From the NCBI GenBank assembly GCA_021234155.1, contig JAJEKV010000010.1:15758275-15822274 (forward strand): a DNA stretch of 64,000 bases, read 5' to 3'. A program made the position numbers and the translations under genes. This document shows, piece after piece, positions 1-11,845 of the stretch (position 1 is its first letter; each line of letters begins with the position of its first letter). The notes beneath the pieces were generated by a model. It saw only the letters and a program-made list of their open reading frames with translations, made no database searches and was not told the origin of the DNA. Source of the stretch: Isoetes taiwanensis. Taxonomy: Eukaryota; Streptophyta; Lycopodiopsida; Isoetales; Isoetaceae.

Positions 1-1475
1 GACGTTTGTGGCCAAGCGTTAGGGGTAGTACTAGTGCAGCAGATACACGTCGTGGCTTATGAAAGTCGGAAACTAAGTCCTGCGGAAAGGAATTATGCAA
101 CTTATGAGCAAGAGTTGCTAGCCATTGTACATGCGTTAACAACATGGAGGCACTACTTGCGTAGTGGGACGAGCCAAGAGCCGCGCAAGTTTATCGTCTA
201 TACCGACCATTAACCATTGAGGTTCTTGCAAAGTCAAGCCGAAATTAGCCCGAGACAGGCTAGGTGGCTAGACTTCCTCCATGAGTTCAATTTTTCCATT
301 GAGCATACACCGGGCAAAAATAATCCAGTTGCCGATGCATTATCAAGGGTTAAGCATATATAAATACCTTGACGACTTTGGCAAGTGATCTTATACAAAG
401 GATCAAGGATGCATATCCTAAGGATCAGCAAGATCCAGCAATGGTCAAGCTCGGGGAGCTGTGGACTGAGGAAGAGGGGTTGCATTTCTATAAGGGAAGC
501 ATTTATGTTCCTTCAAGTGGGGACCTTAGGGAGTCAATTCTACGTGAGCACCATGACACTCTACAAGCTGGGCATGGAGGTGAATGAAAGACGTACAAGT
601 TGGTTAAAAGGTTCTATTACTGGCCAGAGTTGCAAGATCAAGTCAAGGACTTGGTAAGTCACTGCCTGGTGTGTCAAGCGGTGAAGGCGGATCATGGGAA
701 AACTCCGGGATTGTTATAACCTCTCCTGATACCAAATGAACGCTGGGAAAGCGTGTGTATGGACTTCATAGTCGCATTACCTAGGACTGTCAGGCAACAT
801 ACTCAAATTTTGGTAATAGTGGATCGGTTAACCAAGTATGCTAAGTTTATAGCATTGAAAGGGGAAGCTACGGGACACGACGTAGCAGTTGCCTATATGC
901 AAAACATATTTCCAACTTTTGGACTTCTCTTGCCCATTGTAAGTGATCGAGACACTTGCAAAATAGGGCAAGAGCGTCTGCTAATCAGCATAGACGTGAT
1001 ATCTTTTATGCGGAAGGTGATTACGTGTTCGTACGGGTCGTTTATCCTTCGGCATTAAGAATGAATACATTACGGCCTTTACCCAAAGGTCAGGTGCCTA
1101 AACTTACTCCGCGGTATGCTGGACCTTTTAAGGTGCTAAAAGGATCGGGGAAACAGCGCACGAGTTGAACTTACCACAGAAAGTAGGGATCCATCCTGTG
1201 TTTCATGTAAGTCAGCTGAAGAGGGCTATACTGGATATCGCTAACGTGGTTAGTCTGCAAAGTATACCGATCGTCTTACACTCCTCTGTAACGCCAGAAT
1301 GTCTTTTAGATAAAAGGGTTCGGCAACTGCGCAATAGGGATGTGGTAGAACATCGGGTTCAGTGGCAGGACCAGTCTCCTGAGGATGCCACCTGGGAAAC
1401 CGAGGAATTTGTGCAGCAGTTCCCCTCATCTAAAGGATCAACCTTGAGGGCAAGGTCTAAAAGGAGGGGGAGGAA
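1..1475 (+). mobile_element. Ty3/gypsy retrotransposon pol remnant (RNase H, integrase, chromodomain), degenerate
   Basis: The window opens inside the RNase H domain of a Ty3/gypsy polyprotein: the series [12 protein letters not shown], a YTDH motif, RQARWLDFL and IEHTPGKNNPVADALSR is typical. A TAA at 211-213 replaces the residue after YTDH. From about 537 the integrase zinc region follows (H..H, then C..C in HCLVCQ), then the core start (WESVCMDFIVALP, VIVDRLTKYAKF). Right after the first core SDRD block (about 950) the reading jumps to the post-core QHRRD segment, so the part holding the second Asp and the Glu of the DDE triad is deleted. A one-base loss near 1140 shifts the frame before the C-terminal VFHVSQLKRA and chromodomain-like block (1320-1430). 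Several further stops are present. It cannot make a working integrase. The 5' part lies outside the window. Confidence 0.92.
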
Positions 1476-1482
1476 TGTTACA
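1459..1482 (+). other. Polypurine tract and probable start of the Ty3/gypsy 3' LTR
   Basis: A purine run (AAAAGGAGGGGGAGGAA) ends at 1475 and is followed directly by TGTTACA at 1476, the arrangement of a polypurine tract next to the TG of a 3' LTR. The stretch overlaps the end of the last open frame, as is common. The LTR end is not determined; no second LTR copy is in the window for comparison. Confidence 0.65.
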
Positions 1483-2096
1483 GGTGCTCTCAAGGGCATA
1501 GCCGGAATCGGGCCCTTGATGGACGTCCATGAGCACGGGGGTACTGTTGGTCGCGATTGCCAGGCAGTTGTGATTTAATGGGCCGTGTTGACTGTAATCA
1601 GTCTACGGTGACGGTATGCGGGGTAAATGGTATTAATGGCTAGCGGCGGGTAATGGTTCGCTAGGGGCAAATATTAGTGCGACAAGAGCTAGCAGGGATT
1701 TCCGGGCAGAGGACCTGTAGGCTTACATGGTTAACATTAGATATTATTGTTAATATAAGTTATATACGCCCTAGGGGCCAATGTTATTTAAATGTAAGTT
1801 AAAAAGATTAGCTATGGTTTTTAATAAAACATTAAAGTGATTCGATGGGTCTTAAGTCTGATATGAAATCAGAGAAACAGAATCATGGAACCAAATCCGA
1901 CTGCCAGATCTTCAAGTGGAGCTCCAGAGCGTGGATTTGGGTCGAACCAGGGCCTAACCTGGCCGGTTTTGGTCTGCCAGAACTGATAGTGAACTCCAGA
2001 TGGAGTTCTATAAAGTCTAGGGGACGAAATCGAGCAGCAGAGGAAACGGGGTCTTGAGAAAGTAAAGGCCGATTCCGCTAATAGAGTTTGCTGTTA

Positions 2097-2475
2097 GATT
2101 CAAGACTTGGGCTTGGAATTCGGACTTGGATTCCGAGGCTGCGGTTAGAGTTCCAAGGCAAAATGCTACTGCCCAGAAATGAATTGGGATCAGAAGGCTT
2201 GATAAGCAAATCTAATACCTGTACTGTCCATTTGATTCAAGGATGGACCCATAGGGTCGGAATTGTAGCCTAAAGCTGCGCTGGTGATCCTAAGGCAGTT
2301 TGCTACTGCCCAAGATTGATCTGTGTAAGGAACCAGTTGGTGCTGACCTGGGATGATTCATTCAAAGAATCCGGATTGCTGCCAGAAGCCAGATCAAGGC
2401 TGGACCCATAAGGTCGCATTTGCAGCCTGAGGTGGTGGCTAGAGCCCAAGGCAGATTATTGCTGCCCAGGGATGA
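2097..2475 (+). repeat. Degenerate tandem repeat, about 140-160 bp unit
   Basis: Three diverged copies follow each other. Each contains a variant of CCAAGGCAGATTATTGCTGC (cores at about 2153, 2289 and 2447), followed in copies 1 and 3 by a GATGAATTGGG-like tail. Copies 2 and 3 also share an upstream GGATGGACCCATAGGGTCG-like block (2241 and 2399). It lies in the presumed LTR or downstream DNA. The rest of 1580-3940 has no gene that I can support. Confidence 0.6.
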
Positions 2476-2871
2476 ATTGGGCTTGGAAACCGGTGGATAC
2501 CATTCAAGGAGGATTCCTTTGAAGGGACCGGTCTGCTGTGCAAAGCAGCAAGCCGTTGCGGTCAGGTGGGGGATCTGGGATCCAAGGTGTAGGCGGTACT
2601 GATCGGCGTGGCACACGCGGGCAGAGATTGTTCCTCTGGGGGAAAATTTTTGCGTTGTAACAAACACAATGCACAATCCGAATTAGAGCTTCAATTTGAG
2701 CTTTGACATTGCAAACTTCAAAGCCCTGAATTTTGGATTCAAACTGCAAACTTTGAATCCCTAGATCTGGATTCATAAACCAGTAAACCAGATTTACATA
2801 GAAGCCTCCAGAAGAAGCCTTAGAAACGACCTGTGTGGGTACATAAACAAAGCAGAAAGCAAAGAGGAAAC

Positions 2872-3043
2872 CATGTTTGCATGAGACGCCATAGCCACAA
2901 TATAATACATTCCACTTTGCATCCGGGTATTTTTCTCGGTGAGGCCCTTCTCAGCCTCGCCATCTTTCCACCTGCTGTTGTTTCCCCTGCCTCTACAAAA
3001 CCCGGTTTTGCAAGCATGTTTGCATGAGACGCCATAGCCACAA
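2872..3043 (+). repeat. 29-bp direct repeat pair
   Basis: CATGTTTGCATGAGACGCCA and the next nine bases occur identically at 2872-2900 and 3015-3043. A related short tandem pair (GGCTTCAAACTTCCAGATTC) is at 3199-3218 and 3228-3247. No coding signal is visible around them. Confidence 0.8.
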
Positions 3044-3940
3044 AGACGGAAGCCTGAAATTTCAACTTGCATCTGCATCTTTCAGCTCCTCTGCATCCGG
3101 CTTTTTTGAAATTTCCCGTTCCTCTGCTTCTAAAGCTCCGAAAACACAACTTTGAAACACAGCTTCTAAAGCTTTGAAAATAGAAGTGCATGAGAGAAGG
3201 CTTCAAACTTCCAGATTCAAACAGAGGGCTTCAAACTTCCAGATTCATAGCCTAGCTTGACAAAGAAGCCCGAACAAAGAAGCCTCAGCAGGGAGATGTG
3301 TACATAAACAAAGTGCAAAGGTGTGCCATAGCCTACGTGCCAAAACCGTTCAAAAAATTGTCACTGAATCCGCCCTCCGCAGATCTTCACCCGGTCAGCA
3401 AGCATCATCTCCAGTGGCCACACGGCCATAGCATACCAGGAAGGCAAGTCTGCACTCAGATCTGGCCGCCACGCCATCCTCGGCCGTCCTTGCACAGAGC
3501 AAAATCTTCTAATTCTAACCATTAGAAAAAAATATACAATATTCAGCCCCATCCCCTTTTCCCCGCCAAACCACTGCCAAAATCATAGTAAAAGACTAGT
3601 AATGGTGCCCAGCGTTGCTGGGCATAAGTTGGGAGCCTATAAATGTTTTGGTCGCAATGAGGCAAAACTTGGAATCATGTACATGTTTTGGTCGTAATTA
3701 GAAAAACATGTAGTAATAATCCAACTATTTTAACTTTTGATCTGGAAAAGTTAAAAGACTTGGGTAGTAGGTTGTACACAGGAAAAAACACAGAGGTAAG
3801 TTGTACACAAAAGAATTTATAAACGTCTGAGGTGGCATACTATAATAGAGCATCCGTATATGGCATCTCTAATGGGAATTCTCGCAAATATGTCAAGCTA
3901 AATAAGTTCTTTGCTTCTTTGCTTGTTTTCAATTTGACGT

Positions 3941-4115
3941 TCTGAATGTGATCAAAGGCCTCATATCATGTCTAGAATGTCTAACATGTCTGAATGTGAT
4001 CAAAGGCCTCATATCATGTCTAGAATGTCTAACATGTCTAAAATGTTTAACATATGACCAAAGGCCTCATATCATGTCTAGAATGTCTAACATGTCTAAA
4101 ATGTTTAACATATGA
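3941..4115 (+). repeat. Tandem repeat, 48-60 bp unit
   Basis: Three successive copies of a unit containing CAAAGGCCTCATATCATGTC followed by TAGAATGTCTAACATGTCT. The third carries an extra TAAAATGTTTAACATATGA block. Non-coding. Confidence 0.9.
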
Positions 4116-4173
4116 CGGCATATGCATTGAATATTTCCTTGGGGCATTATAAGCAACATTTGAAATTAGAATC

Positions 4174-4249
4174 CAGTGAGTGAGAACCAACATAGCATTA
4201 AGCAAGAGTTTAGTGAGTGAGAACCAACATATCATTAAGCAAGAGTTTG
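4174..4249 (+). repeat. Tandem duplication, about 38-bp unit
   Basis: Two adjacent copies of AGTGAGTGAGAACCAACATA followed by KCATTAAGCAAGAGTTT (copies begin near 4174 and 4212). They sit immediately after the preceding tandem array in an AT-rich, gene-free stretch. Confidence 0.85.
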
Positions 4250-4375
4250 CAACGTCTATCTCTCATAGTATGCCTCCAGAGAAATAGCTTGATAATTAAT
4301 GTGGCTTATTACTTTCTTTGTCTGTCTAGAAACTTGATGCATCCCCAAATTTGATGCAAACCCATTATTTGAACA

Positions 4376-4561
4376 TCAAATGGCACTACTTCCCCTGCTC
4401 AAAGAAGTCCGTGAGACTGTACTTCCATTAGCACTGCTAACTGATATGAGATTTACAATTAGCTGGATTAGATCATAAGCACAAAGTTGGTCAATTCTTT
4501 CTGCCGAATTCGCAAAGGAATCTGCAATACGTGTAAGGCACATAGAGGCATGCTCTACAAC
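4376..4561 (-). pseudogene. UPL3/UPL4-like HECT E3 ligase exon fragment (armadillo-repeat region)
   Basis: Reading the minus strand from 4561, the frame gives VVEHASMCLTRIADSFANSA, then ERIDQLCAYDLIQ and VNLISVSSANGS. This matches the armadillo-repeat part of plant UPL3-type HECT ubiquitin ligases, where ...EHASICLTRIAE...LDELC...LIS is characteristic. A good 3' splice site (GCATATCAG, AG at 4562-4563) precedes the exon in phase 0. After the LIS segment the family's expected continuation is lost and a stop follows (4376). No HECT domain or further recognisable UPL exon was found within several kb, so I read this as a captured or stranded exon rather than a gene. Family identification is from memory of the motif. 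Confidence 0.65.
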
Positions 4562-4579
4562 CTGATATGCAGCCAAAGT

Positions 4580-6740
4580 TCAAAGAGTTAGGTCTAAAAT
4601 AGATTTAATATTTGAAGTAAAAAGAATGGTTAATGGTAACTTAGAATCTTGGCTTTGCAAAAGCGCTGTCAAAATGGGCACATCCAATATTTTGACACAT
4701 CCAATATGCAAATGCATTGTAGTGGACCTGTGACACGGCAATGGTTGCAGTGCAGAACTCCAGACTTGAAGGGCGCTTCCTCTAGAATAAACAAAGTTAT
4801 GGTGACCCCGTACTTCTCGGACTGCAAGGGAAGACACCATCTCTGCACTCCAGGTAACTGAGAAGGCAAAGTATGGGCAAACTCGTGTAGAAAGCAGCGG
4901 ATATTGTTCCTAAAAGGGCCTTTATAAGTCACAGGGCATCCATGCGTGCCAAACTTCTCCAAACTCTGATGATCCTCTTGTATTTTGGCTCTTTTCAGAT
5001 GGTCCAGCTTTGCTACCCTGCTTAAAATCCGACCAGCATTGAAGCATTAAGGAGAGAATGAAGCATCAAAGTGGAACTTTTTTGCCAATGCTAGCCCAAC
5101 AACAGACACCAAGAGGGCTCTCATAAGGATAGCAGAAGCACCTCCACCACATATCTGAACTGAAACTTCAAGAGAACTCTGTAAGTGGGAAAGGACTAAG
5201 CGATATGCCCACACTTGAGGACTTAAGAAATGGAATGAATAATCACAAAACAACATGCAAATTAGATTTACCGCTTGCAGATGCTGTTTGTTCTTTTCCA
5301 ATCGCAAGGCTCTCCATTTCAATACAACAACCACAATTTGCTGATTGAAGAACAAATTTGACAAACCGACAGAGTTTTCTGTCATTTTTGCGCACACTGT
5401 ACAATGTTTAGACATGTAATATTTATCAACTATACCATAGAATACGTTTAACAAAGACATCTCTCAATCTCCTTCTGATAGCCAAACTATATACAAAGGC
5501 AAGTTGTGATGGAATCTCCTTCTATCTCCTTCTATCACATGTTTGCAACTCCCTAGTCATCTCCTCAATCGCCTGCGAAATTCAAAGGCAACTATAGAAC
5601 CTAGAACAGGGGAACTCGCAGATCAAAGCTCACCCTCACCAAAGCTTTCTATTTCTTAAATTGTAGGAGTATCAACGATCACAGCCCTAACCGTAATGTT
5701 TTTGTTCCAGTTTTCATTTTCCAAAATCGATTGGTTTGAAAGATCAGAGCCCTAAGTGCCAGAAAACATACACCCCCATGCATTGAATCTGCCGCCATAG
5801 ACATCTGCTTCAAAGCTAGGATCCATGTGCAAGCGCCCCACCACGGTGTCTGCAGAATCAAAAGAAATTAGAGCCCATTAATGCCTTTCAGGAGCTATAG
5901 CTGACGATGCAAAGACTGTGGGTCGAAAGCAAATGGAGGTTTCCATGATTCTGGTGAGTCCTAATGCCTCTGCAGTTGGGTAAAACACAGGTGCCCAGTG
6001 TATGAACGAAGTCGGAAAAGATGCCCTGTGCTGCCGAGCTATGGAGGACTGCCGAGCTGCTCGAACCCTAAGACGTCGAAACCCTTTTTTTTTCCTGGCA
6101 TAACCTGGACCGTTGATTAGGAGTAATATGAGCCGTCAAAAGTTTTAGGGTCTTATGCACGACATACACTAAAACTTTATAATAAAGGATAATTTGGCAA
6201 CCTTTATCTCATGATCCAGGGTGTTGCCGACAATGATCTAGAAGTTATAACAAAGATGGTTACGCCTTTCGAGATACTATCATGGACTATGTATTGAGTT
6301 TGCATGTATGAGGTGCAATTGCAGTCTCTTTTGTAAAGTACTAAATTATTCCTGAAATGTATAAATGATCGATGAATATTGTCTGATCCAATTGTCTGAT
6401 CCAATGCAAGAGCAAAGTTCATTTCATTTCATCTAGGAACACCCAATAAGAGTCTGAAATTTCTGGTGATCACAAAGGCATGTTTTGGCTGTTCAGGGTG
6501 TATCTGTGATTAAAAATGCACATATATAGAATATAGGTTATGATGATCATATAGATCAAGAGTTGATGACATGGTGTGAGCCATGTGACCACGCTGAGCT
6601 GTCAATCCCAGTAAGATGAGGAGTCGTGTCCTTAGGTGTAAGGGGTTGTCTATATATGTTTTGTATGCCACGTTTGGCATATACACATTATTCAATCTCT
6701 AGAACTTCACATGGAATTAGAGCCTGTAGGCTCTTGATCT
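4580..6740. other. No supported gene
   Basis: Several open frames exist on the minus strand (for example 5047-5460 and 4669-4962). None shows a family motif, consistent codon use or splice signals I would defend. The stretch is AT-rich with no strong repeats. Confidence 0.5.
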
Positions 6741-6752
6741 TGGGACCTGAGT

Positions 6753-7910
6753 ATGGAGGAGAAGCCGGATAGAGATACAGGGAAACCGCCTACAGAGGAG
6801 AAGACATCAAAGAAGAAGAAACAAAATGCTATATCTCAGAAATTGAAGGTATTTAAATCAAAACTTAAAACTGGCATAACTGTATGTTTTTCTATTTCCT
6901 CCTATTGTATTCTGGAAGAGGAGAGGGATGATGCCAGGAGCAGTTATGCCAAAGAAAGGGAGATATTCTTGATTCAACAAGCCAAACTTGGCTTTACTCA
7001 TGAAGCCCACGAGGAAGGAGCTAATCTATGGACAACTGCACCAATTGTAGCCGCAGAAGCATGGGCCCGTTCTGGCACTGCGGCATCTAATGTAGCTATA
7101 CGCACAAGCAGAAAATCCGGTGCAGATGGAGACTACCAGAGATGATGCTGCATTGAATAATGTTGCTAGAGCAAAGGATACTGCATTGGATTTTGTTACA
7201 AAGGCAAAGGATTTTGCTGTCGATGTTTTTGTAAGAGCAAAGGATTCTGCTGTTGATGTTGCTTACAGAGCTAAGGATGCCATTGTTGAGGCCCGGGATA
7301 TTGCACAGGAGAAGGCTAGCGTGAGAATGCCCGAGATTTAGATGGGGTCCTGATGCATGATTCAGTTTCAAATAACCAAGCTAACAAAGAAGATCAAAAT
7401 CGGTTTGATCTTGAAACCCAGGCGGCTCTTATTGGGGCTACTTACAGTGCCGCAAATGACATTATAGAAGTAGGAGCTTTAGATGATGTGGAAAGGATCC
7501 AGGTTCTAGGTCCACGACCTTATGATGTCGTTGCCCAAGAAGATGGATTTTCAGAAGACTTATACTTCAAGGGTCACAAGAAAATTTCAGAAGAAGTTGG
7601 GGACGAGATGCAAAGGCCCGTTGCAGAAAGAGCCCAAATCGGTAATCCCAAAGAAGGAACAGAGTTTAAAGCCCCAGGACTTACTGAAAGCAATGATTTC
7701 CAAGAAAACCAGTATTTAATGGGGAAGAAAGCAGATAAATTTGTATCAGAGGCTAGCGCCAGAGAAATCTCTGCCATATTTGAGTCATCAGCAACATGGA
7801 CATCAAAAATAAAATTGCAATCAAAGAGCATTTCCTGCAAAGGAAAGTGCACACTTTCCGTTTACAGTGACATACCTGACGGAATCACAAAAAGAAGCTC
7901 TGCTTTTTAA
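6753..7910 (+). pseudogene. LEA-like protein gene with 11-residue repeats, frameshifted
   Basis: The ATG at 6753 opens a lysine-rich, hydrophilic frame (6753-7145). The reading then has to shift by one base near 7105-7120 to continue as 7120-7341, where four consecutive 11-residue units start with R/KAKD (RAKDTALDFVT, KAKDFAVDVFV, RAKDSAVDVAY, RAKDAIVEARD). That periodicity is the group-3 LEA (LEA_4) amphipathic-helix pattern linked to desiccation tolerance. A stop at 7339-7341 and a return to the first frame at 7353 lead to a further 185-codon acidic frame ending at 7910. There are thus two frame breaks in one coding region: either a decaying gene or sequence error. Coding-like remnants continue weakly to about 8400. 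Confidence 0.6.
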
Positions 7911-9300
7911 GTATATTGGTGTAAGCGAATTTTGTAACCCGCGGAAAGAAATTCGAAAGGTTTTCAAGAAAGGCAAAGGGGCCCAGGACCGGAATAACAA
8001 AAGCATTCCATACTAAAAACCTTCAGTAAGTGGATTGCAGAAGCAATTGCGCCAAAGCGATTGCATGTTGACATCGCTCGATTAAGCTCTTTGATTCAAA
8101 CCAAGGACCTTATTACCAAAAATCAAAAGGAAATTCACTTGAGGCAGCGGTAAGAAATTTATTCCAAGGACTTGAGCCGATTAACGCTCCTCTGGAAACA
8201 CCAGATGCAAAGAATCTGGCTGTTTGGGCACCATAGCTGCATCTAGACTGTCTCTATCTCAACGCTTCTTTGCTAAGTTTAGGACCGATGAAGGAGAACG
8301 AAGAAAGTTCAAGACCTTTGCTACTTGCTCAGAACCCAAAAAGAGGAAGCTAAATCCGATGAGAAGTATGGGCAACCTTACCTCTGCTGTATGGGAACTG
8401 CTCAACTTCGACCTGGAAAAAACAAGGTCCAGTCGGGTGCTCACTTTTCTTTTCATTCTCCGCTCCAGACTACCATAATCAGTTCCGGCAGCATTCCAAA
8501 TTGGAGGTTGCTCAGTCGATTGCCCATTCCTTTTGTATTTTCATTAATCCGCACTAAACCAACAACCAGTTGTCGCCTTTTTTGCACCGGAAGAAAGCTT
8601 CTCTTGCTTGTCTCCTATTTATGTGCATTTATTCTATCCATTACCATTGCAACTGCCCACCGCCATAGTATAACACGACCACTTAGCAGCATTGAACGGA
8701 GTTGATTCTTCCCAATAAAAACATGGTAGAAGAACATGAAAATGGATTGCGACGCAGAAATATTAGGGAGGGACCAAAAAGAAAACACTAAACTGCTTTA
8801 TATATGTAGAGATAGCTTGGATGAAACTGCCATGACAAAAAAAGGGCGAGAAATTTCACCCCCAAACAACAGGCTTTTACAAGGCGAAACCTCCACCTGA
8901 CCTGCACCTCGCTTCTACCGTCCTCTACTAAGTGGCGCCACCAATGAGGACCTGCCAAAAAGCTACCGGAAGAAAAAAACTGGGGCCACCAGAGAAGTTT
9001 TCTCGAAATTTTCTGTTGAGAGAAATTACTTCTGATAAAACTTTGCATCGTGCTGAATTTGAAGTGAATGCACAAGACAAAAACGGGGGCCCTTGAAAGT
9101 TTGAGCAGCAACAAACATCAACAAAATGGAAACTGGGTCGCTGCTAGCCCCGAAAGATAATTCTGGGGATGACACCTTGCTTTCCTCAATATCATGGAAT
9201 TGAAGTTGGGGTAGGCAATTCCCTTGTTCCGATGATGAACAGGTTGATTCAAGCCACAATTCTAACAGCAGCAGATAAGCTTCTTGCTCCCCAGTTTTTC
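7911..9300. other. No supported gene; possible 3' remnants of the LEA-like gene
   Basis: Short coding-like peptides appear (8150-8480, + strand) but with stops and frame changes and no recognisable domain. 8700-9300 shows nothing further. Confidence 0.4.
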
Positions 9301-9306
9301 ATTTTG

Positions 9307-9402
9307 TAGGGGAATGCCAGAAGGGGCTGCCTTTCCGCAACAGCGGCGATCGCGGGACCCCTGCCGCTGTTGCGAAAAGGCAGCCCCTTTGCCATTCCCC
9401 TA
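9307..9402. repeat. Near-perfect 39-bp hairpin (foldback)
   Basis: The left arm (9307-9345, containing AAGGGGCTGCCTTTCCGCAA) pairs with the right arm (9364-9402, containing TTGCGAAAAGGCAGCCCCTT). There is one mismatch and one indel, and an 18-base GC-rich loop. The arms are unusually GC-rich for the surrounding DNA. It could be a small foldback transposon or a hairpin-RNA locus. Confidence 0.9.
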
Positions 9403-10270
9403 TACATTCATAACATCCATAATTTATTGGCTACTATAGAGTTGGATGAAAGGGCCACATAATGCACAATAAATAAGCAAAAATAAGGCCCTTGCATCAA
9501 CAAATACCCTTCGGCTATACCAAACGAATTGGGCGAATGGGCCCTTGCATGAACAAACATGTAAACGGGCCAACTAGTTATATGATAGGACCCATCCTTG
9601 AAATAGTTTTTTATTGTTGTAGCCCTCTCATTTGGGGTGTATTATCATTTGGGGTGTCCAATAATTTTTTGGGACCATCTGATCCAAGCATATGCCACAG
9701 CATATGCCACGCCATCAAATTCCAGCCTTCAAACTGAGGTCAAAATACGGTCAAATCCCCTATATTTGACTTACCCCTATCAGCCAAGCAAACCATTGAA
9801 TAAATACAATCCTTGAAATTTGACAGTTTGGCCAAACAAATAATGAGCCTGGGGAGTCGAACCCCAGTATAAGTTCCGACACTCATCCAAGCATCCAAAA
9901 AATAGAATTGATTTAAAAGAAAAGAAAGGCTCTTATTTTGAAGCAGAGGATTTTCTCGGCTATGGCTATGGCTTTTCGACGGCATGCACAGCACATACCT
10001 TGGCCGTGCACCTGCGTTCCAACCACACCAGAGACCTCCTGCTTCCATCATCCAATTTCTGACCGGAATTGAACAATTAAAAGAACCCGTCCTTTCTTTT
10101 CTTAATTACTGTTTGCAACAGGCCTGGACGTGCAACACAACCTGACAATTTTTCACAAAAAGTACCCAGCCCCTATTTAATCTGCCCTTTCTTCTCGGAT
10201 CTGGATTTCCAGAAATAACCCACAACTTCAACCTGCAGATTTTGCCTGGAATCCTTCGTGGTTGAATTGG
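9403..10270. other. No supported gene
   Basis: AT-rich sequence without convincing coding frames. On the minus strand near 9853-9895 there is a TRNA-like T-arm (GGGGTTCGACTCCCC), but no cloverleaf could be built around it. Confidence 0.4.
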
Positions 10271-10277
10271 GTTCCAT

Positions 10278-10833
10278 AATCTGGCCGAAATCAGAAAGGG
10301 TAGGAATCATACGTAATCTGGCCGAAATCAGAAACCATAAGAACTGCTCAAGAACTCTCGGCCTGAGAACCCTGTGAAAACCTAAGCCATCCCGTGAGAT
10401 CCCGTGTGAACTGCTCAGAAATCGTAAATCTGGCTGAAATCAGAAAGGGTGAATAACGCAAGCCCAAGGTCTCAGTTCTTCTCACCTATCTTTGTTCAGG
10501 GATGCTAGCATCCTGCTTTCTCGATTTATCTCCATAACAGAGGAATGGCAAGATCAAGCAGCCATAATCTGGCCGAAATCAACAAGCAAAGCTTTTACCC
10601 TGCCAAGAATATTAGCCGCCCATCTGCGCTTCCGCCATCTGCACCTTCCCCATCTCCTGCCCACGTGAAGACCAGCAGTTCCGGCCAACAGAAGCCCAGA
10701 TTCGAGCCCTAGATTCCTTTATTTGGAATCCAGGGTGCCAGCATCACCTTCTACGGTATTTCTATACGAATACCAACAACAACCATGCCAAATCTTAAGT
10801 TATATGCCTACCCTTTCTGATTTCGGCCAGATT
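10278..10833. mobile_element. Small non-autonomous TIR element (27-bp TIRs)
   Basis: A 27-bp word beginning AATCTGGCCGAAATCAGAAA (10278-10304) recurs in exact inverted form at 10807-10833. Inside, near-copies of the same word lie subterminally (about 10313, 10430 and 10566). Terminal inverted repeats plus internal copies of the terminal word are typical of MITE-like or foldback DNA elements. It carries no protein-coding frame I can support. No clear target-site duplication was found. Confidence 0.6.
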
Positions 10834-11840
10834 GTACTCGTCAACAATTCTTTGTTTTGCTTTTTGGCCTCATTGAAACAAATATCATCGACGTGGAAAC
10901 CATCGATGGCTGAAAACAACATGGAAAGGGGGTCGCCAAAATTGTCTGAATGTCATTCAGGTGCTGATACCTGGCACCTCCCTACAACTCGGAATGGAAA
11001 GGGGGAGAACAATTCCGAGAACATCAAATTTTACAGGCTATAACAGGTAAACATCTCTTTGCGTTCCCTCTTCTTCTGTGTTTCCTATTTCACCCTAAAC
11101 CGGCCATACTTTTACACGGATTTTGATCACCTACTGGCTGCACTAAAGAGTAACTTCTGGTTCTCAAAACAGAGGAAGCCTCTTTTTCCCTGCCAACACA
11201 GAACCGAAATGCATGAAGATTCAGACATTCATTTTGCCAAAGAAACAGAAAGAAAGAAAGAAACAGACAGAAAGAAAGAAAGAAAGGGATTTAAGCCGCA
11301 ACGGTTGCATAATATGGTACCTTTCATAAAAATCTTCTGCGGGCAAAGATGTTTGATTAGGTCTTCAATACCGCATCTCGAATCCATAACTAGAGCAAGA
11401 ACAATATTTCCGACCTGCATGCAGACTATAGTTAGCATCTACAAAATAAAATTACAAAAATAACCTACTATACCTGCATTAGACGTCGAATCTGAGCCAA
11501 GAAATGCCTCAACAGTAACATTACCAGCTCCATTACGACCTGCAAACCGTTAGTTAGCATCTGCATGTCATCAAAACCAGTAATATCATCTGCAAAAGAT
11601 CAAAAGAAGAAAAAAGATCAAATGCGCGCCTTGCATTACAACTGCTGAAGAAACAGCCAAGAAAAGAAACTACTGAACAACTCCTTGCGCTCTCCGAAGA
11701 CAAAATGAACAACGCCTTGGCTCTACGAAGAAAAAATGATGGAGCAGGACCTCCTTCGGCGCCATAGCCGGAGCTCCGCCTTCGACGAAAACAGGGGAGG
11801 ACCAAAAAGGGGGTAAATTTTGGCTTCCCCCTTCCATGTT
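10834..11840. other. No supported gene; simple repeat inside
   Basis: Contains a GAAA/ACAG-type simple repeat at about 11240-11288. Open frames here are explained by low-complexity sequence. Confidence 0.45.
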
Positions 11841-11845
11841 AGAAG

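Noticed and set aside
9845-9900. tRNA gene on the minus strand (GGGGTTCGACTCCCC T-arm)
   Set aside because: No acceptor stem, D-arm or anticodon arm could be paired at the right spacing; at most a tRNA-derived SINE remnant.
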